Numbered from the stretch's first letter, positions 9,058 to 18,339 are shown. The stretch is 48,224 bases of DNA from Pseudobutyrivibrio xylanivorans (GCF_008935055.1 NZ_CP043029.1:4763-52986); one strand, 5' to 3'. Program-made: numbers and translations. The notes: generated by a model from the sequence alone, not told the origin.

Positions 9058-10197
9058 CTAATCCTCTAACTCTTTTCTTAATGCATTAATCTTGCCTTTA
9101 CCAAATTCCTGATCAGGCTCCATATATGCACCCTCTCCCCACTCATTCCATGAATTAAGGAAAATAATCTTATGCTGGTCCTCTTTATTCTGTACAGTCT
9201 CAATCGCTCTTCTAGCTGCTTCTCCAAAAGTCTCTGGATTGTTATTGTAGTAAACAATAGCATTCTTTCCAGAACGAGGAGATCTATCCCAGCCTGCTAA
9301 AAGCTGTGGGTATACTCTCTCATCCTTATCTACTTCTGTGTAATAGTTCGACATGATTTTCTTATAATCATATTTTTCTACCGCTGAAAGCCACTTGATT
9401 TTTCTAATAAATCCATAGAATGCCTTATGTAATGTTCCGCCAGTCTTTAACTCTGCATACTTTAAGTTGATAGAGTTTACAGCATCAAAACCATTCTCAT
9501 AGTACCACTCGAAGTTCTTTCTAATTGCTTCCTCCGGATTCTTGAGTACCTTTACATCAAGCTCTCCTAATGATGGAGCAAGCGCTACGAAATGGAATCC
9601 TTCAAATCCATTTTCCTTAGCAAGCTTATTCCAAAGCTCCATAAATCCCTTTAAGTTTTCAAATCGCTTTGCGCCAAATAATGCAAACAAGAGCTTTCCA
9701 TCAACCTTAATATATCTAGGATCTTTGAAAGCTGGTAATAAACTGTTGAAGTGATTAATATGATCCTCTTCTCCAGGATATTCCTGCTTAAAAATCATTG
9801 TGGATTTTGCTAATGACTTTCCCTTATCCCAAGTCTTTGTTGTCCAATCGTGATTTGCCCATCCTAAACAGAAAGGGAAATCTGGCTCACCACTTTTAAC
9901 AACTTCATTAAATGGCATTTCCAAAACCTGCTTGCCATTTCCAAAATAGTAATGCCAATAGCAGAATCCTTCTATGCCCGCTTCCTTTGCAAGTTCCGCC
10001 TGTTCTTTTCTGACTTCCGCTAATCGTAAATCATAAAAACCTAAATCTGCAGGTATTCTTGGCTGAACGTGTCCTCTAAATAAAGGCTTTGCCTTAGCTA
10101 CATTAGTCCATTCTGTGAATCCCTTTCCCCAAAACTTATCGTTTTCAGGTACTGGATGAAATTGTGGTAAATAATATGCTATAACTCTTGCTTTCAT
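9058..10197 (-). CDS. WbsX-like glycosyltransferase (GH99-type domain), copy 2
   Basis: The 379-residue product is a paralog of the downstream neighbour with the same landmarks: IAYYLPQFHPVPEND, GKGFTEWTNVAKAKPLF, FCYWHYYFGNGK, GWANHDWTTKTW and NEWGEGAYMEPD. Where copy 1 has SWANEPW this copy has GWANHDW, so a residue in a likely active-site loop differs. ATG at 10197-10195 is chosen over an in-frame TTG one codon earlier because AAGGAG sits 7 bases upstream. It lies in the middle of the leftward glycan operon, between a GT4 gene and its paralog, with a 43-base gap to copy 1. The family is clear, but the sugar linkage is not. Confidence 0.87.
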   Translation of the reverse strand: MKARVIAYYLPQFHPVPENDKFWGKGFTEWTNVAKAKPLFRGHVQPRIPADLGFYDLRLAEVRKEQAELAKEAGIEGFCYWHYYFGNGKQVLEMPFNEVVKSGEPDFPFCLGWANHDWTTKTWDKGKSLAKSTMIFKQEYPGEEDHINHFNSLLPAFKDPRYIKVDGKLLFALFGAKRFENLKGFMELWNKLAKENGFEGFHFVALAPSLGELDVKVLKNPEEAIRKNFEWYYENGFDAVNSINLKYAELKTGGTLHKAFYGFIRKIKWLSAVEKYDYKKIMSNYYTEVDKDERVYPQLLAGWDRSPRSGKNAIVYYNNNPETFGEAARRAIETVQNKEDQHKIIFLNSWNEWGEGAYMEPDQEFGKGKINALRKELED

Positions 10198-10231
10198 CAA
10201 TAACTCCTTCTATACCAAAATAGTTGTATTA

Positions 10232-11284
10232 TTACACGTTTAAAGCGTTTTCATGTGCTTCAACCATTTTTTCTACGCTATAATGTGCCCCAGTTTCTAT
10301 CAAATATCTAGAATAGTCACCATCTTCCTGGGTAAGTAATTTATGAATCGCTCCCTGAATACCAATAGTATCATCAATACTAAATAAATATTTTTCGTAC
10401 TCACCGCGCAAAAACTCCATTGCAGCGCCGCTTCCAACTGTTGATATAATTGGTGTACCAAATGATGCTGCTTCATTAATAACTAATCCCCAGCACTCTT
10501 TTCGTGAAGGTAATAGTAATACTCCCGCCTTCTTATACTCAGTAATCAAATCTTTCTTTTGTAAAAATGGTACTACTTCAATATTGGTATCTTCTTCAAA
10601 CAATTGCTCTTTCACAAACAATTTAGTGCGCTTACCCATTCCTACAAACTTATATCTTATCGTACGGTCTAATCTAGCGACCTTAAGTGCTATATCAAGT
10701 CCCTTATAATCAAAGTATTGTCCTACAACCAGTACGTATTTTTCTCTTGGCTGACAATCCACTTGATTCTTAGTCAACTCTTCTTCTGTGTAAGAACTAA
10801 AATAGTATGGAAATACTTCTTTGTCACCTACTAGCTTCTTAATATTTTCTGCAGACTTTTCTCCTGCAACCAAATACTTATCTGCGCCCTTAATAAAAAA
10901 TTTCTTCAGATGATTTTTCAGTCCTGATTCACCAATAAATTGTTCTCCATCAAAGCTGAGTATATATTTCTTTCCCCTCAACCTTAAATAAAGTATCGCC
11001 ATCATTTGAACAGGACTATTAAAACAACTGATAATAATATCATCATAGTTGCCATTTAAATACTTAAATATCTTAAACGAGAAAGAATTCTCATTTGATA
11101 TCTTCAATCCTTCTAAGAAATGCTTTTTATATGACGCATTCACACTCTTAGCCCACTCACTGTTTCTATTCGCGGAGTTATTACGCTCATATAAAACAGT
11201 AAGGTCTGTTCTTTCAGACAAACTATTAAAAAACTTTACTCTATATGGAACTTCAATATTAGTTATATAGAGAACTTTTCTCAT
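10232..11284 (-). CDS. Glycosyltransferase family 4 protein
   Basis: The 350-residue protein opens with KVLYITNIEVPYRVKFFNSL, a typical GT4 N-terminus. The C-terminal half has YVLVVGQYFDYKGLDIAL (start of the donor-binding domain), VVPFLQKKDLITEYKKAGVLLLPS and ECWGLVINEAASFGTPII, which holds the E-x7-E site for the nucleotide-sugar. It should act in the cytoplasm on undecaprenyl-linked intermediates. The length is slightly short but complete for the family. A GGAGAG site precedes the ATG at 11284. The gene sits between the FrhB-like gene and the tandem WbsX genes, in the same leftward transcript. Confidence 0.87.
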   Translation of the reverse strand: MRKVLYITNIEVPYRVKFFNSLSERTDLTVLYERNNSANRNSEWAKSVNASYKKHFLEGLKISNENSFSFKIFKYLNGNYDDIIISCFNSPVQMMAILYLRLRGKKYILSFDGEQFIGESGLKNHLKKFFIKGADKYLVAGEKSAENIKKLVGDKEVFPYYFSSYTEEELTKNQVDCQPREKYVLVVGQYFDYKGLDIALKVARLDRTIRYKFVGMGKRTKLFVKEQLFEEDTNIEVVPFLQKKDLITEYKKAGVLLLPSRKECWGLVINEAASFGTPIISTVGSGAAMEFLRGEYEKYLFSIDDTIGIQGAIHKLLTQEDGDYSRYLIETGAHYSVEKMVEAHENALNV

Positions 11285-11308
11285 TATTTCTCTCCATCTC
11301 TAAATCTA

Positions 11309-12490
11309 CTATTTTGCAGCTTTAATTTTCTTTACAACAGAATCAAGTCTTAGCATATATACTATGGCAGCAATCTTTCTTTTCAATGAATTTTTGCTGT
11401 TACTATATCCGCTTACTCTTAATGCAGAATCAAAACCATTTTCGTATGACTTCCAAAACTCTTCGTATAATGAAGGCTTTGGCGTAGCCTCCTGCATATT
11501 AGGCTGGATGTAATCCGCTTTTGTTATTTTTTGAATTTTTCCTGCCTGCTGGAATTCTTCAATATAATTCATACTTTTTGTAGTATTCATTATCAAGAAT
11601 GATGTTCCAACTCCATCGTTCAAATGTTTTGTATCTTCTCCGAACTTAAAACAATCAGCAAGTGTAATATCTGAAACCCTTCCCAGGGCCGAATATTTGC
11701 ATTTATAACACGATTCTCTAAGAATGTAATTCTTCAAGAAATGATAATAAAAAATCTCTAAATTTGTTGATGGAGCAAAGAACCTTTTACCATTCGCATA
11801 TTTAATATACAAATTCTGTAACTTACCAGCTCTAGGCTTTCCTCTGAAGTTAACATCAACAATCTGCTTTTTACCATTTCGAGAATAGTACTTCAAACAA
11901 TCTTTCCAAAAAGCTGGACTACCTACTCCATGACAAATGAAATCCACTGTCAGTAGATTTTCTGTAGAACAATTCTTTCTGCTCAAATATGTAATCAAGC
12001 CTGACACCTGACAAGGGGTTCCTGAAAATAAAACCCGCTCCCCATTCTTGAGCAAATCATATGTCTTCTTGTAGACATCGGATGTATTGCTCTGAACATA
12101 TTTGGACGTCTGAAACCTTTTCACATTTTCCTTGTCATTATATATGTTATGCTGAATAGAAAAATCCATACCAAACTCAGCACCAACTACATATCCGCCC
12201 TTTTCTATAAAAGCATTGGCCAATACTGAAAATGCACCACCAGAAGAACTATTCTTTCTAGTTTCTATGGAATTATTTACGAACAAAAACGCATCATCTG
12301 AATCGTGTAAGCTAACATCTGCATCTGCGTGACAGACATTATCACATAGACCACATCCAACACATTTGTCTTCTGTAATTTCAGGATAATAAAAGCCTTT
12401 ATCAACCTGAATCATTTCAATTGCATTTCTAGGACATATGTTGGCACAAGCACCACATCCAGTACACGTACTTTTATCTATTTTTATCAT
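11309..12490 (-). CDS. Ferredoxin-FrhB fusion (two 4Fe-4S motifs plus F420-hydrogenase beta-like domain)
   Basis: The 393-residue protein starts with two 4Fe-4S motifs, CTGCGACANICPRNA (from residue 9) and CVGCGLCDNVCHAD (about residues 43-56). The FrhB-like domain follows: RKNSSSGGAFSVLANAFI, VLFSGTPCQVSGL, DFICHGVGSPAFW, CYKCKYSALGRVSDITLADC. The ferredoxin part should feed electrons to a flavin in the C-terminal domain. The family is common next to pyruvyl transferases in capsule loci. Its substrate is not established, though a redox step on a sugar or its substituent is the usual suggestion. It lies 11 bases downstream of the pyruvyl transferase gene. The paralog at 1639-2679 has only the second half, so it may borrow electrons from elsewhere. 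Confidence 0.87.
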   Translation of the reverse strand: MIKIDKSTCTGCGACANICPRNAIEMIQVDKGFYYPEITEDKCVGCGLCDNVCHADADVSLHDSDDAFLFVNNSIETRKNSSSGGAFSVLANAFIEKGGYVVGAEFGMDFSIQHNIYNDKENVKRFQTSKYVQSNTSDVYKKTYDLLKNGERVLFSGTPCQVSGLITYLSRKNCSTENLLTVDFICHGVGSPAFWKDCLKYYSRNGKKQIVDVNFRGKPRAGKLQNLYIKYANGKRFFAPSTNLEIFYYHFLKNYILRESCYKCKYSALGRVSDITLADCFKFGEDTKHLNDGVGTSFLIMNTTKSMNYIEEFQQAGKIQKITKADYIQPNMQEATPKPSLYEEFWKSYENGFDSALRVSGYSNSKNSLKRKIAAIVYMLRLDSVVKKIKAAK

Positions 12491-12501
12491 TATTCCTGCC
12501 C

Positions 12502-13555
12502 TTATCCCAGTGCCTTTTTTATAAACTCAATGGATTTAGCTCTCTCTGTTTCTAGGATACACTCCACAGCTGAATAATCAGTTTCTTCATTGATTCTATC
12601 TATATTATCAAGTGATAAAGTTCTATCTACCTTTACTGTCTCTAACAATTCCTTTGAGCGGTTATTTACAGTCTTTCCATTATCAAGCTCAATAGCAAAT
12701 TTCTTGTTGAATAACAATGAAAACACTGTTCCGTGGAATGAGTTAGTAACAAAGTATTCTGAATAATAAATCCATGCAAGGAAATCGCTTGGTGAGCACT
12801 TTGCAAAAAATTCAGGACTATTTTTGGCATTTACAATCTTATAACCTGTTTTTTCTGAAAGACGCTTTGCATATTCAAGCAAATCCTTTGATTCACGAAT
12901 GTAATATACAAAAATAAACTTTTCCTTTAATGGTCGCTTACCAACGGCAGACATCCATTCCTGTTTTGTTAACAGTAATGTTGGATCCAAAGTAACCTCT
13001 GAATCTCTTCCAGATTCAGACTTTACAATATCAACACCGCTTCGCTCTCTTACAGAAATACTATTAAAATCAGCTAATAATTTTTTATAATTGAAAGGAT
13101 CTCCATCAAACAGCTTCTCTGTTCCAAAGCTTGCAGCATAGGCGTTTTCTTTTTCCTTCATCTACAAAGTCCAAAAAAAAGGCTTTATCATTTCCTGCAC
13201 AACCATAATTCCAGACCTGATCGCTTCCTGTGAAAAATGAATCATATTCTTTCGAAAGCTTAACTAGATCCTCATGTGTAACTGCCTTTTTAGACAAATG
13301 AATATAATTCTTCATAAAAGAATTAAAAGAAACATTCTTTCTAGTTCTAAAAATCAATTTCTTAGTTGCAGTTTTAAAGCCTTCACCTTTACGAAAACCT
13401 AATAAAGGTGAAGCTGCTCTATCAACTTCTTCACATCTATAATCTAATATTTCTGCTTTATGCCCCAATTTTTCAACAGCATATTGCAATGCATACGCCT
13501 GTAGAACTGCCCCATAATTTACTGCTCGATGAAATGTAATTATTCCTACTTTCAT
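12502..13555 (-). pseudogene. Polysaccharide pyruvyl transferase family protein (second copy), one frameshift
   Basis: The start ATG at 13555-13553 gives KVGIITFHRAVNYGAVLQAY, the family N-terminus, and runs to FFLDFVDEG. The second frame continues NAYAASFGTEKLF, then SVRERSG and FVTNSFHGTVFSLLFNKK to the stop at 12502. The frames meet at the T5 run 13150-13154 (or the T4 run 13145-13148): removing one base gives DEGKENAYAASFG, which lines up with NIVYAGSFGHD of the copy at 4183. Restored length is about 350 residues, normal for the family. It lies between the radical SAM gene and the ferredoxin-FrhB gene. The open frame on both sides is well conserved, so the damage is either very recent or not real. 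Confidence 0.8.
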
Positions 13556-13595
13556 TACTTCCTCATTCAAATAAACATTTTTATAATAACAACTA

Positions 13596-14768
13596 TTACT
13601 TACGTAACTGTGCTGCAATATCTGCATCTACAATTTCTTCACCAGTTCTATCCTTGAGTTGCTCCATAGAAGCTGCTGAAAGACCATTATTTACTGTTGC
13701 ACACATATCGCATGTACTACACTTATCAAGGTCCTCTTTTGTAACCTTGCCATCGCGAAGATCACGAACAATCTTGTTCTCGTACATGCTGTACTTCTTC
13801 TTTGTCCAGAACTTAGCCTTGTGACGGATTACCCACCAGAGTGGTACCCAAATGTACTTGTGCATAGCTGGTGAGACTGAACCAATCATCCAGCAATCAC
13901 GATCACAGCATCTAACCTTTGAACGAACCTTCTCAGCTGCCTCTGAATTCCAAAGCTCATCCCAAGACTGCTCATTAAGGTTACCCATGACCTCTTTGTC
14001 CTTTGTACCATTACATGGCATTACATCGCCGTATGGGTCGATAAAGAATGTATCAAATGACATGTCACAAGGAAGAAGTCTCTTCTGTCCATAGATGTAG
14101 TTGATAAGTCCGTGGTTAAAGTAAGCTCTGAACCACTTTTTAGGACTCTTGCTAGCAAGAAGCTCATTAACAAGATTCTCGAAGTTCTGAGCAACCATTG
14201 GACGATCCTTAATGATGTTCTTCGCCTCTACGAAATAGAAGCTGTTGTGAAGAGATGCAGTAGCAAACTCCATTCCCATCTCGTTTGAAAGCTGGTAAAG
14301 AGGCACAAGATCAGGAGCATTCTTATCCTGAACAGTCATTCCAAAGCCAACATCTGTCATACCCATCTCACGAAGCTTCTTAAGTGTCTGGTATCCTCTC
14401 TGGAATCCATTTTCAAGACCACGAATCTCATTGTTAGTCTGCTCAAGACCTTCGATTGAAATACGAATACCAATCTGTGGGAATTCCTTACAAAGATCTA
14501 CAATACGGTCTGTAAAGAAACCATTTGTAGAAATAACGATACGATCTGACTTCTTATAAAGCTCACGAACGATATCCTTGATATCTGTTCTGATGAAAGG
14601 CTCACCACCTGTGATGTTTGTGAAATACATCTTAGGAAGCTTCTTGATTGTCTCGATTGAGATTTCTTCCTCAGGCTTTGATGGTGCCTTATATCTATTA
14701 CACATTGAACAACGTGCGTTACATCTGTAAGTTACAATTACGGTCCCATTTAATTTCTTCTCTGCCAT
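13596..14768 (-). CDS. SPASM-type radical SAM enzyme in a glycan locus
   Basis: The 390-residue protein has the radical SAM cluster motif CNARCSMC (Cys16, Cys20, Cys23) and GGEP at 54-57, which contacts S-adenosylmethionine. A C-terminal SPASM-like cysteine set follows (LLPCDMSF, DVMPCNGTKD, then CCDRDC), and further cysteines occur in CSTCDMC near residue 360. The extra clusters suggest one or two auxiliary Fe-S clusters. An AAAGGGAG site precedes ATG 14768. The gene is less AT-rich than its neighbours (27 G/C in the 60 bases 13861-13920, against 22 in 12961-13020), so it may be highly expressed or of separate origin. It sits next to the PP-loop ATPase and the pyruvyl transferase. The substrate is unknown; a sugar or lipid-linked glycan is an inference from context. 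Confidence 0.88.
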   Translation of the reverse strand: MAEKKLNGTVIVTYRCNARCSMCNRYKAPSKPEEEISIETIKKLPKMYFTNITGGEPFIRTDIKDIVRELYKKSDRIVISTNGFFTDRIVDLCKEFPQIGIRISIEGLEQTNNEIRGLENGFQRGYQTLKKLREMGMTDVGFGMTVQDKNAPDLVPLYQLSNEMGMEFATASLHNSFYFVEAKNIIKDRPMVAQNFENLVNELLASKSPKKWFRAYFNHGLINYIYGQKRLLPCDMSFDTFFIDPYGDVMPCNGTKDKEVMGNLNEQSWDELWNSEAAEKVRSKVRCCDRDCWMIGSVSPAMHKYIWVPLWWVIRHKAKFWTKKKYSMYENKIVRDLRDGKVTKEDLDKCSTCDMCATVNNGLSAASMEQLKDRTGEEIVDADIAAQLRK

Positions 14769-14791
14769 TTTATCTCCCTTTCAACTCCTAT

Positions 14792-16015
14792 TTATTTAAA
14801 CAATTTCTTAATAACAGTTTTGTAATATGCCTTTAAGCTATTTATCTTAATGTTGCACATCCACTCCAGCTTCTTATCCCAAAGATTATCATTTTTATAA
14901 AGCTTAAAATTATCTTTTGTAGCTTCCCAGAATGGTTTCTTTACAACCGTTGTTTCCAAATATTTCTTAATTTCGTCATATTTGGCATCATCCACATCAA
15001 ATCCAAACTCATTTGGATTTCCACCGTTAGATGCGATTTCCATAATTGTTCTATAGCACTTCTCACAATTTGAACAATTCTTTTCGCCTTTTCTGTACCA
15101 ACATACTCGTAAATTTAAAAGCTCTGAATTTTTAGCTTTTTGATAATCTACAATTTTCTTAGCCTTCTCAACACGAGTAATATCACTGTCAGAAGCTTCA
15201 AATTTGCATCCCAAGTAATGGATTTTAGAGATAATATCTACGCTATTTCCATCACCTCTGAAAGCACCACTATCTGCTTTATAAGAAGAACCAATGTAGT
15301 GTGTCTTAATACCCTTAAAATATACAAGAGGCGCCATTATAGCTGACATAGCAACAATGTGAGCTATACTTGACCAATATCCGTGGTAATCTACTCTATC
15401 AATCTTTTTTCTATAAAGCTTATCAATGATAGGCTCATTAACTAAGATTCTACAATTAGACTTAATAAAACAATAATCTGCTACATCTGTATTGTCTTTA
15501 AGCTTATTTAAATAATTAACAAAATGCTCATGATAATTAACATCATCAAATGGCACATCGCCACCCCAGATATTCACAAGAATAGGATGTGTTTTCTCAA
15601 CCTCTATCATTGCACTGGTAGCATCTACTCCACCAGTAAAGAAGAGTGACGCTGTATCGCCATCTGCTCTGCCGTTCTGTTCAATATTATTAGCGATAAT
15701 ATTCACGTTGCATGCTAGTCTTGGGTACATTCCCCTATAAACTTCAAGGAGCTCTTTTATATCTTCATAATATTCTTTATCGATACTATTAACCTTAATA
15801 TCACAATCAAACACCATTGCTATTCCAAGCATTGCACCCACATAAGTGATAGTTAATACCGACTCTGGGACTTCCTCAAGATTATATCCTTCAGGCATCT
15901 CGATGAAAAAATTCTTTTCAAATCTAAGTACCTGCTTTACTGCCTGTGGATACTCAGTTTCATATTCAGCCCTGTTGCCATTAACAATTATTTTCTTTAG
16001 TACAATTGTTTCCAT
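14792..16015 (-). CDS. QueC-like PP-loop ATPase of unknown substrate
   Basis: The 407-residue protein has a PP-loop, FFTGGVDATS at residues 125-134, in place of the usual SGGxDS. A C-terminal cysteine set, CWYRKGEKNCSNCEKC (Cys305, 314, 317, 320), resembles the zinc site of QueC (7-cyano-7-deazaguanine synthase). QueC itself is only about 220 residues, so the first 120 residues here are an added domain I do not recognise. PP-loop enzymes adenylate a carbonyl or carboxylate so that nitrogen or sulfur can be added. No other queuosine gene is nearby, so a role in making an unusual sugar substituent or amide is more likely than base modification; this is inference. The gene overlaps the end of the upstream acyltransferase by 35 bases and lies 23 bases before the radical SAM gene. 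Confidence 0.75.
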   Translation of the reverse strand: METIVLKKIIVNGNRAEYETEYPQAVKQVLRFEKNFFIEMPEGYNLEEVPESVLTITYVGAMLGIAMVFDCDIKVNSIDKEYYEDIKELLEVYRGMYPRLACNVNIIANNIEQNGRADGDTASLFFTGGVDATSAMIEVEKTHPILVNIWGGDVPFDDVNYHEHFVNYLNKLKDNTDVADYCFIKSNCRILVNEPIIDKLYRKKIDRVDYHGYWSSIAHIVAMSAIMAPLVYFKGIKTHYIGSSYKADSGAFRGDGNSVDIISKIHYLGCKFEASDSDITRVEKAKKIVDYQKAKNSELLNLRVCWYRKGEKNCSNCEKCYRTIMEIASNGGNPNEFGFDVDDAKYDEIKKYLETTVVKKPFWEATKDNFKLYKNDNLWDKKLEWMCNIKINSLKAYYKTVIKKLFK

Positions 16016-17048
16016 TTTTTACCCCTTTTCCTATCTTTATATAACGAGTTGGATAAACAATAAAATCTAATGGTTTTAGTTTCTCCAAAATAATCATTGC
16101 AACAACAGGTCCTAAAAAACTAATAACTAATCCTGCAGCAACATGAATAATAGAATTGTGTATACCAAATTTAAATAATACGCTTCTCAATGGTGCAGCA
16201 AACAGTGTGTGCATCAAAAATACAGGCATAGTATATCTAGCGCAAAACTGCCAACATTTATTTTGAACATCATTTTCAAACAAGGAATGTGCAATACTAA
16301 TCACTGAATAGCAAGCTAATACAGCTAAAACAAACCTCATCAGTCCTTCATTCGCAACAACTCCTGCTCCCCAAAAACGAACTATAAAAGAACCAATTAA
16401 GAACACAACGAACATCACCACGCCAATCAAAGCATTTACATACTTTACATAATTGTAAGCGAGCATCATCCCTATAATAAACCATACCCAATGTTCACAT
16501 AATTTACTAATTATAAAAACTTGGCTAAACTTTGAAAAAGCACCTATGCTAAACAGCACTCTAAGAATCGATGCTATAATCAATAAAGCGATTTGATTTT
16601 TTACATTTTTTGTCGTCAAAGTAATAACGAACATAAAAAACAAAGCATATAAATACCAATATGGTGATGCAGGATGATAGATTAATGTATCTACAATACC
16701 TCCAAGTTCATCGTTTACAGAAGATGAGAACATTTTTTTCAAAAACCAGGTTGCAAAAGAAAATACAAAATAAGGAATTCCTAATGCCAAGAATTTTTTC
16801 AAAACACTCTTCTTCCAAGATGAAAAATCTACCACCTTAGAATATTTCTGATATAAAAAACCGCTACAAATAAAAAACAAAGGTACGTGAAAGTAATAAA
16901 TTGTATCATTAAACCATCCATAAAGTGTTGTCTTTGGAAGTATATCTGATTTTACCATCGATTGAAAAAAATGCCCCAAGACAACCAATATACAGGCGAT
17001 AACTTTTACATTGTCCACCCATACATCTCTCTTATTATTCACTCCCAC
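15981..17048 (-). CDS. Acyltransferase 3 (OafA-type) membrane protein, intact
   Basis: This 355-residue protein is the only uninterrupted member of the four acyltransferase 3 genes in the window. It has the classical opening VDNVKVIACILVVLGHFFQS, then YYFHVPLFFICSGFLY, and about ten hydrophobic helices. The family acetylates or otherwise acylates surface polysaccharides, using the conserved His in the first helix region. No ATG fits; GTG at 17048-17046 has GGAG six bases upstream, starting within the last codons of the preceding GT4 gene. Its own 3' end runs 35 bases into the PP-loop ATPase gene, another sign of tight translational coupling. Confidence 0.87.
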   Translation of the reverse strand: MGVNNKRDVWVDNVKVIACILVVLGHFFQSMVKSDILPKTTLYGWFNDTIYYFHVPLFFICSGFLYQKYSKVVDFSSWKKSVLKKFLALGIPYFVFSFATWFLKKMFSSSVNDELGGIVDTLIYHPASPYWYLYALFFMFVITLTTKNVKNQIALLIIASILRVLFSIGAFSKFSQVFIISKLCEHWVWFIIGMMLAYNYVKYVNALIGVVMFVVFLIGSFIVRFWGAGVVANEGLMRFVLAVLACYSVISIAHSLFENDVQNKCWQFCARYTMPVFLMHTLFAAPLRSVLFKFGIHNSIIHVAAGLVISFLGPVVAMIILEKLKPLDFIVYPTRYIKIGKGVKNGNNCTKENNC

Positions 17049-17050
17049 AA

Positions 17051-18256
17051 CTACTCCTTCACGTATATTTTTAAGATTTTTTCCAAATACTCATCTATAG
17101 TATCAAAGCTAAGCTTCTTACAATTATAGTGCATAGCCTTAGCCTTGTTATCATCCTGCCAAATAGTATGAATGGCATCACAAAGCTGATCCACATCTCC
17201 GCTTTCATAGAGAAGACCAGTCTCTCCTACCTTTATAAGCTCTGGAATACCTCCGATATTGGCACCGATAACTGGTGTACCGTACATCTGTGACTCCATG
17301 ACAGAGAATGGACAGTTCTCATACCATTCTGAAGAGTATACTGACATCTTAGCCTTATGAATAAGGTTTGCTAAATCATCACCACTCTGGAATCCAACAT
17401 TCTTGATATTATCAATGCCCTTAAGAAGATCTTCAAGGGGGCCCTTTCCAGCGAAAATAAAATTAACCTCAGGCATTCTCTTAGCTGCCTCAATAAGCGT
17501 ACGAATCCCCTTTTCCTCTGAATATCTACCAAAGTAAAGAACATAATCTTCCTTTTCTGCCTCTACCCAAGGAATAGACTCTATAAAATTATGAATTGCT
17601 ACTGTCTTTGGAGCAAAAAGAGGATTTGAATCAAGCTTACTTTTCATAAAGTCACTGCAGCAAATAAACTTATCAATATACTTGTATGTACCCTTAATCT
17701 TCCAGAAAGTTGCCTCAAGAGTTCCAATAAAGCTCTTTGCTGTACTTCCGTGAATACATTTACCCTTAGTACAGTTCATAAAATGACCACTAAGGCATTT
17801 CTCACAATTCTCATGAGTGTTTGGATTGTTACACATGTGGTTTGGGCAAACAAGCTGATAATCATGTGCGGTAAAAACTATTTTACAATTATGACCTGTC
17901 TGATTTCTCCACTTAACAATCTCTAAAATCATAGATGGTGTAAGCTGATAATTGAAATTATTCAGATGAACTACGTCTGGCTTAAAATCGTCCAGAACAA
18001 GTCTGATTTTCTGACGTGCTTCCTTTGAATAAATAGTCTTCAAAGGATATGTGAGTTTTTCTAATTTGCTGGCATCATGAAAATCCATATCAGATGTGTA
18101 TGCTTCAACATTATTGCCAACACATCTACCCTCATGTTCCATTCCGAAATACTGAACCTGATGCCCCTTTGCAATCAGGGCTTCACCTAATTTAAAAATG
18201 TACGTTTCCGAGCCCCCATTAGGGTAAAGAAACTTGTTAACCATAAGTACTTTCAT
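17051..18256 (-). CDS. Glycosyltransferase family 4 protein, intact copy of a duplicated gene
   Basis: The 401-residue protein begins VLMVNKFLYPNGGSETYIF, the GT4 N-terminus. It carries a cysteine-rich insertion after HDYQLVCPNHMC (then CEKC and CTKGKC), which could bind a metal. The donor site is in YVLYFGRYSEEKGIRTLI and ENCPFSVMESQMYGTPVIG. ATG 18256-18254 is preferred because GGAGA lies six bases upstream; an in-frame ATG four codons earlier has a weaker context. It is the first gene of the long leftward operon. The gene at 38860-40064 is a close paralog: the proteins are nearly identical, yet third positions differ often. This copy has C5 at the point where the paralog has C4. Confidence 0.9.
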   Translation of the reverse strand: MKVLMVNKFLYPNGGSETYIFKLGEALIAKGHQVQYFGMEHEGRCVGNNVEAYTSDMDFHDASKLEKLTYPLKTIYSKEARQKIRLVLDDFKPDVVHLNNFNYQLTPSMILEIVKWRNQTGHNCKIVFTAHDYQLVCPNHMCNNPNTHENCEKCLSGHFMNCTKGKCIHGSTAKSFIGTLEATFWKIKGTYKYIDKFICCSDFMKSKLDSNPLFAPKTVAIHNFIESIPWVEAEKEDYVLYFGRYSEEKGIRTLIEAAKRMPEVNFIFAGKGPLEDLLKGIDNIKNVGFQSGDDLANLIHKAKMSVYSSEWYENCPFSVMESQMYGTPVIGANIGGIPELIKVGETGLLYESGDVDQLCDAIHTIWQDDNKAKAMHYNCKKLSFDTIDEYLEKILKIYVKE

Positions 18257-18309
18257 AACATTCTCCATTACATATCCTTCTTGAGCTTAAATTTTGCCCA
18301 CACTGAAAA

Positions 18310-18339
18310 ATTATACAACCTTCAAACAACTGTTGACAA
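18310..18339 (-). promoter_or_regulatory. Promoter of the long leftward glycan operon
   Basis: On the minus strand TTGTCA (18339-18334) and TATAAT (18315-18310) are separated by 18 bases. The start codon of the GT4 gene lies about 54 bases downstream of the -10 box. No other promoter of this quality was noticed further down the operon, so this one probably drives most of 441-18256. The same hexamers and spacing recur at 21722-21751. Confidence 0.6.

Noticed and set aside
14792..16015. PP-loop gene as a queuosine (queC) gene
   Set aside because: It is almost twice as long as QueC, has TGGVDATS in place of SGGxDS and has no queD, queE or queF beside it.
15981..16015. Overlap of the acyltransferase and PP-loop genes as a sign of a wrong start
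   Set aside because: The start at 16015 is followed at once by the PP-loop protein's own sequence and other gene pairs in this operon also overlap (4183/4205, 5262/5265, 19809/19825), so the overlap looks real.
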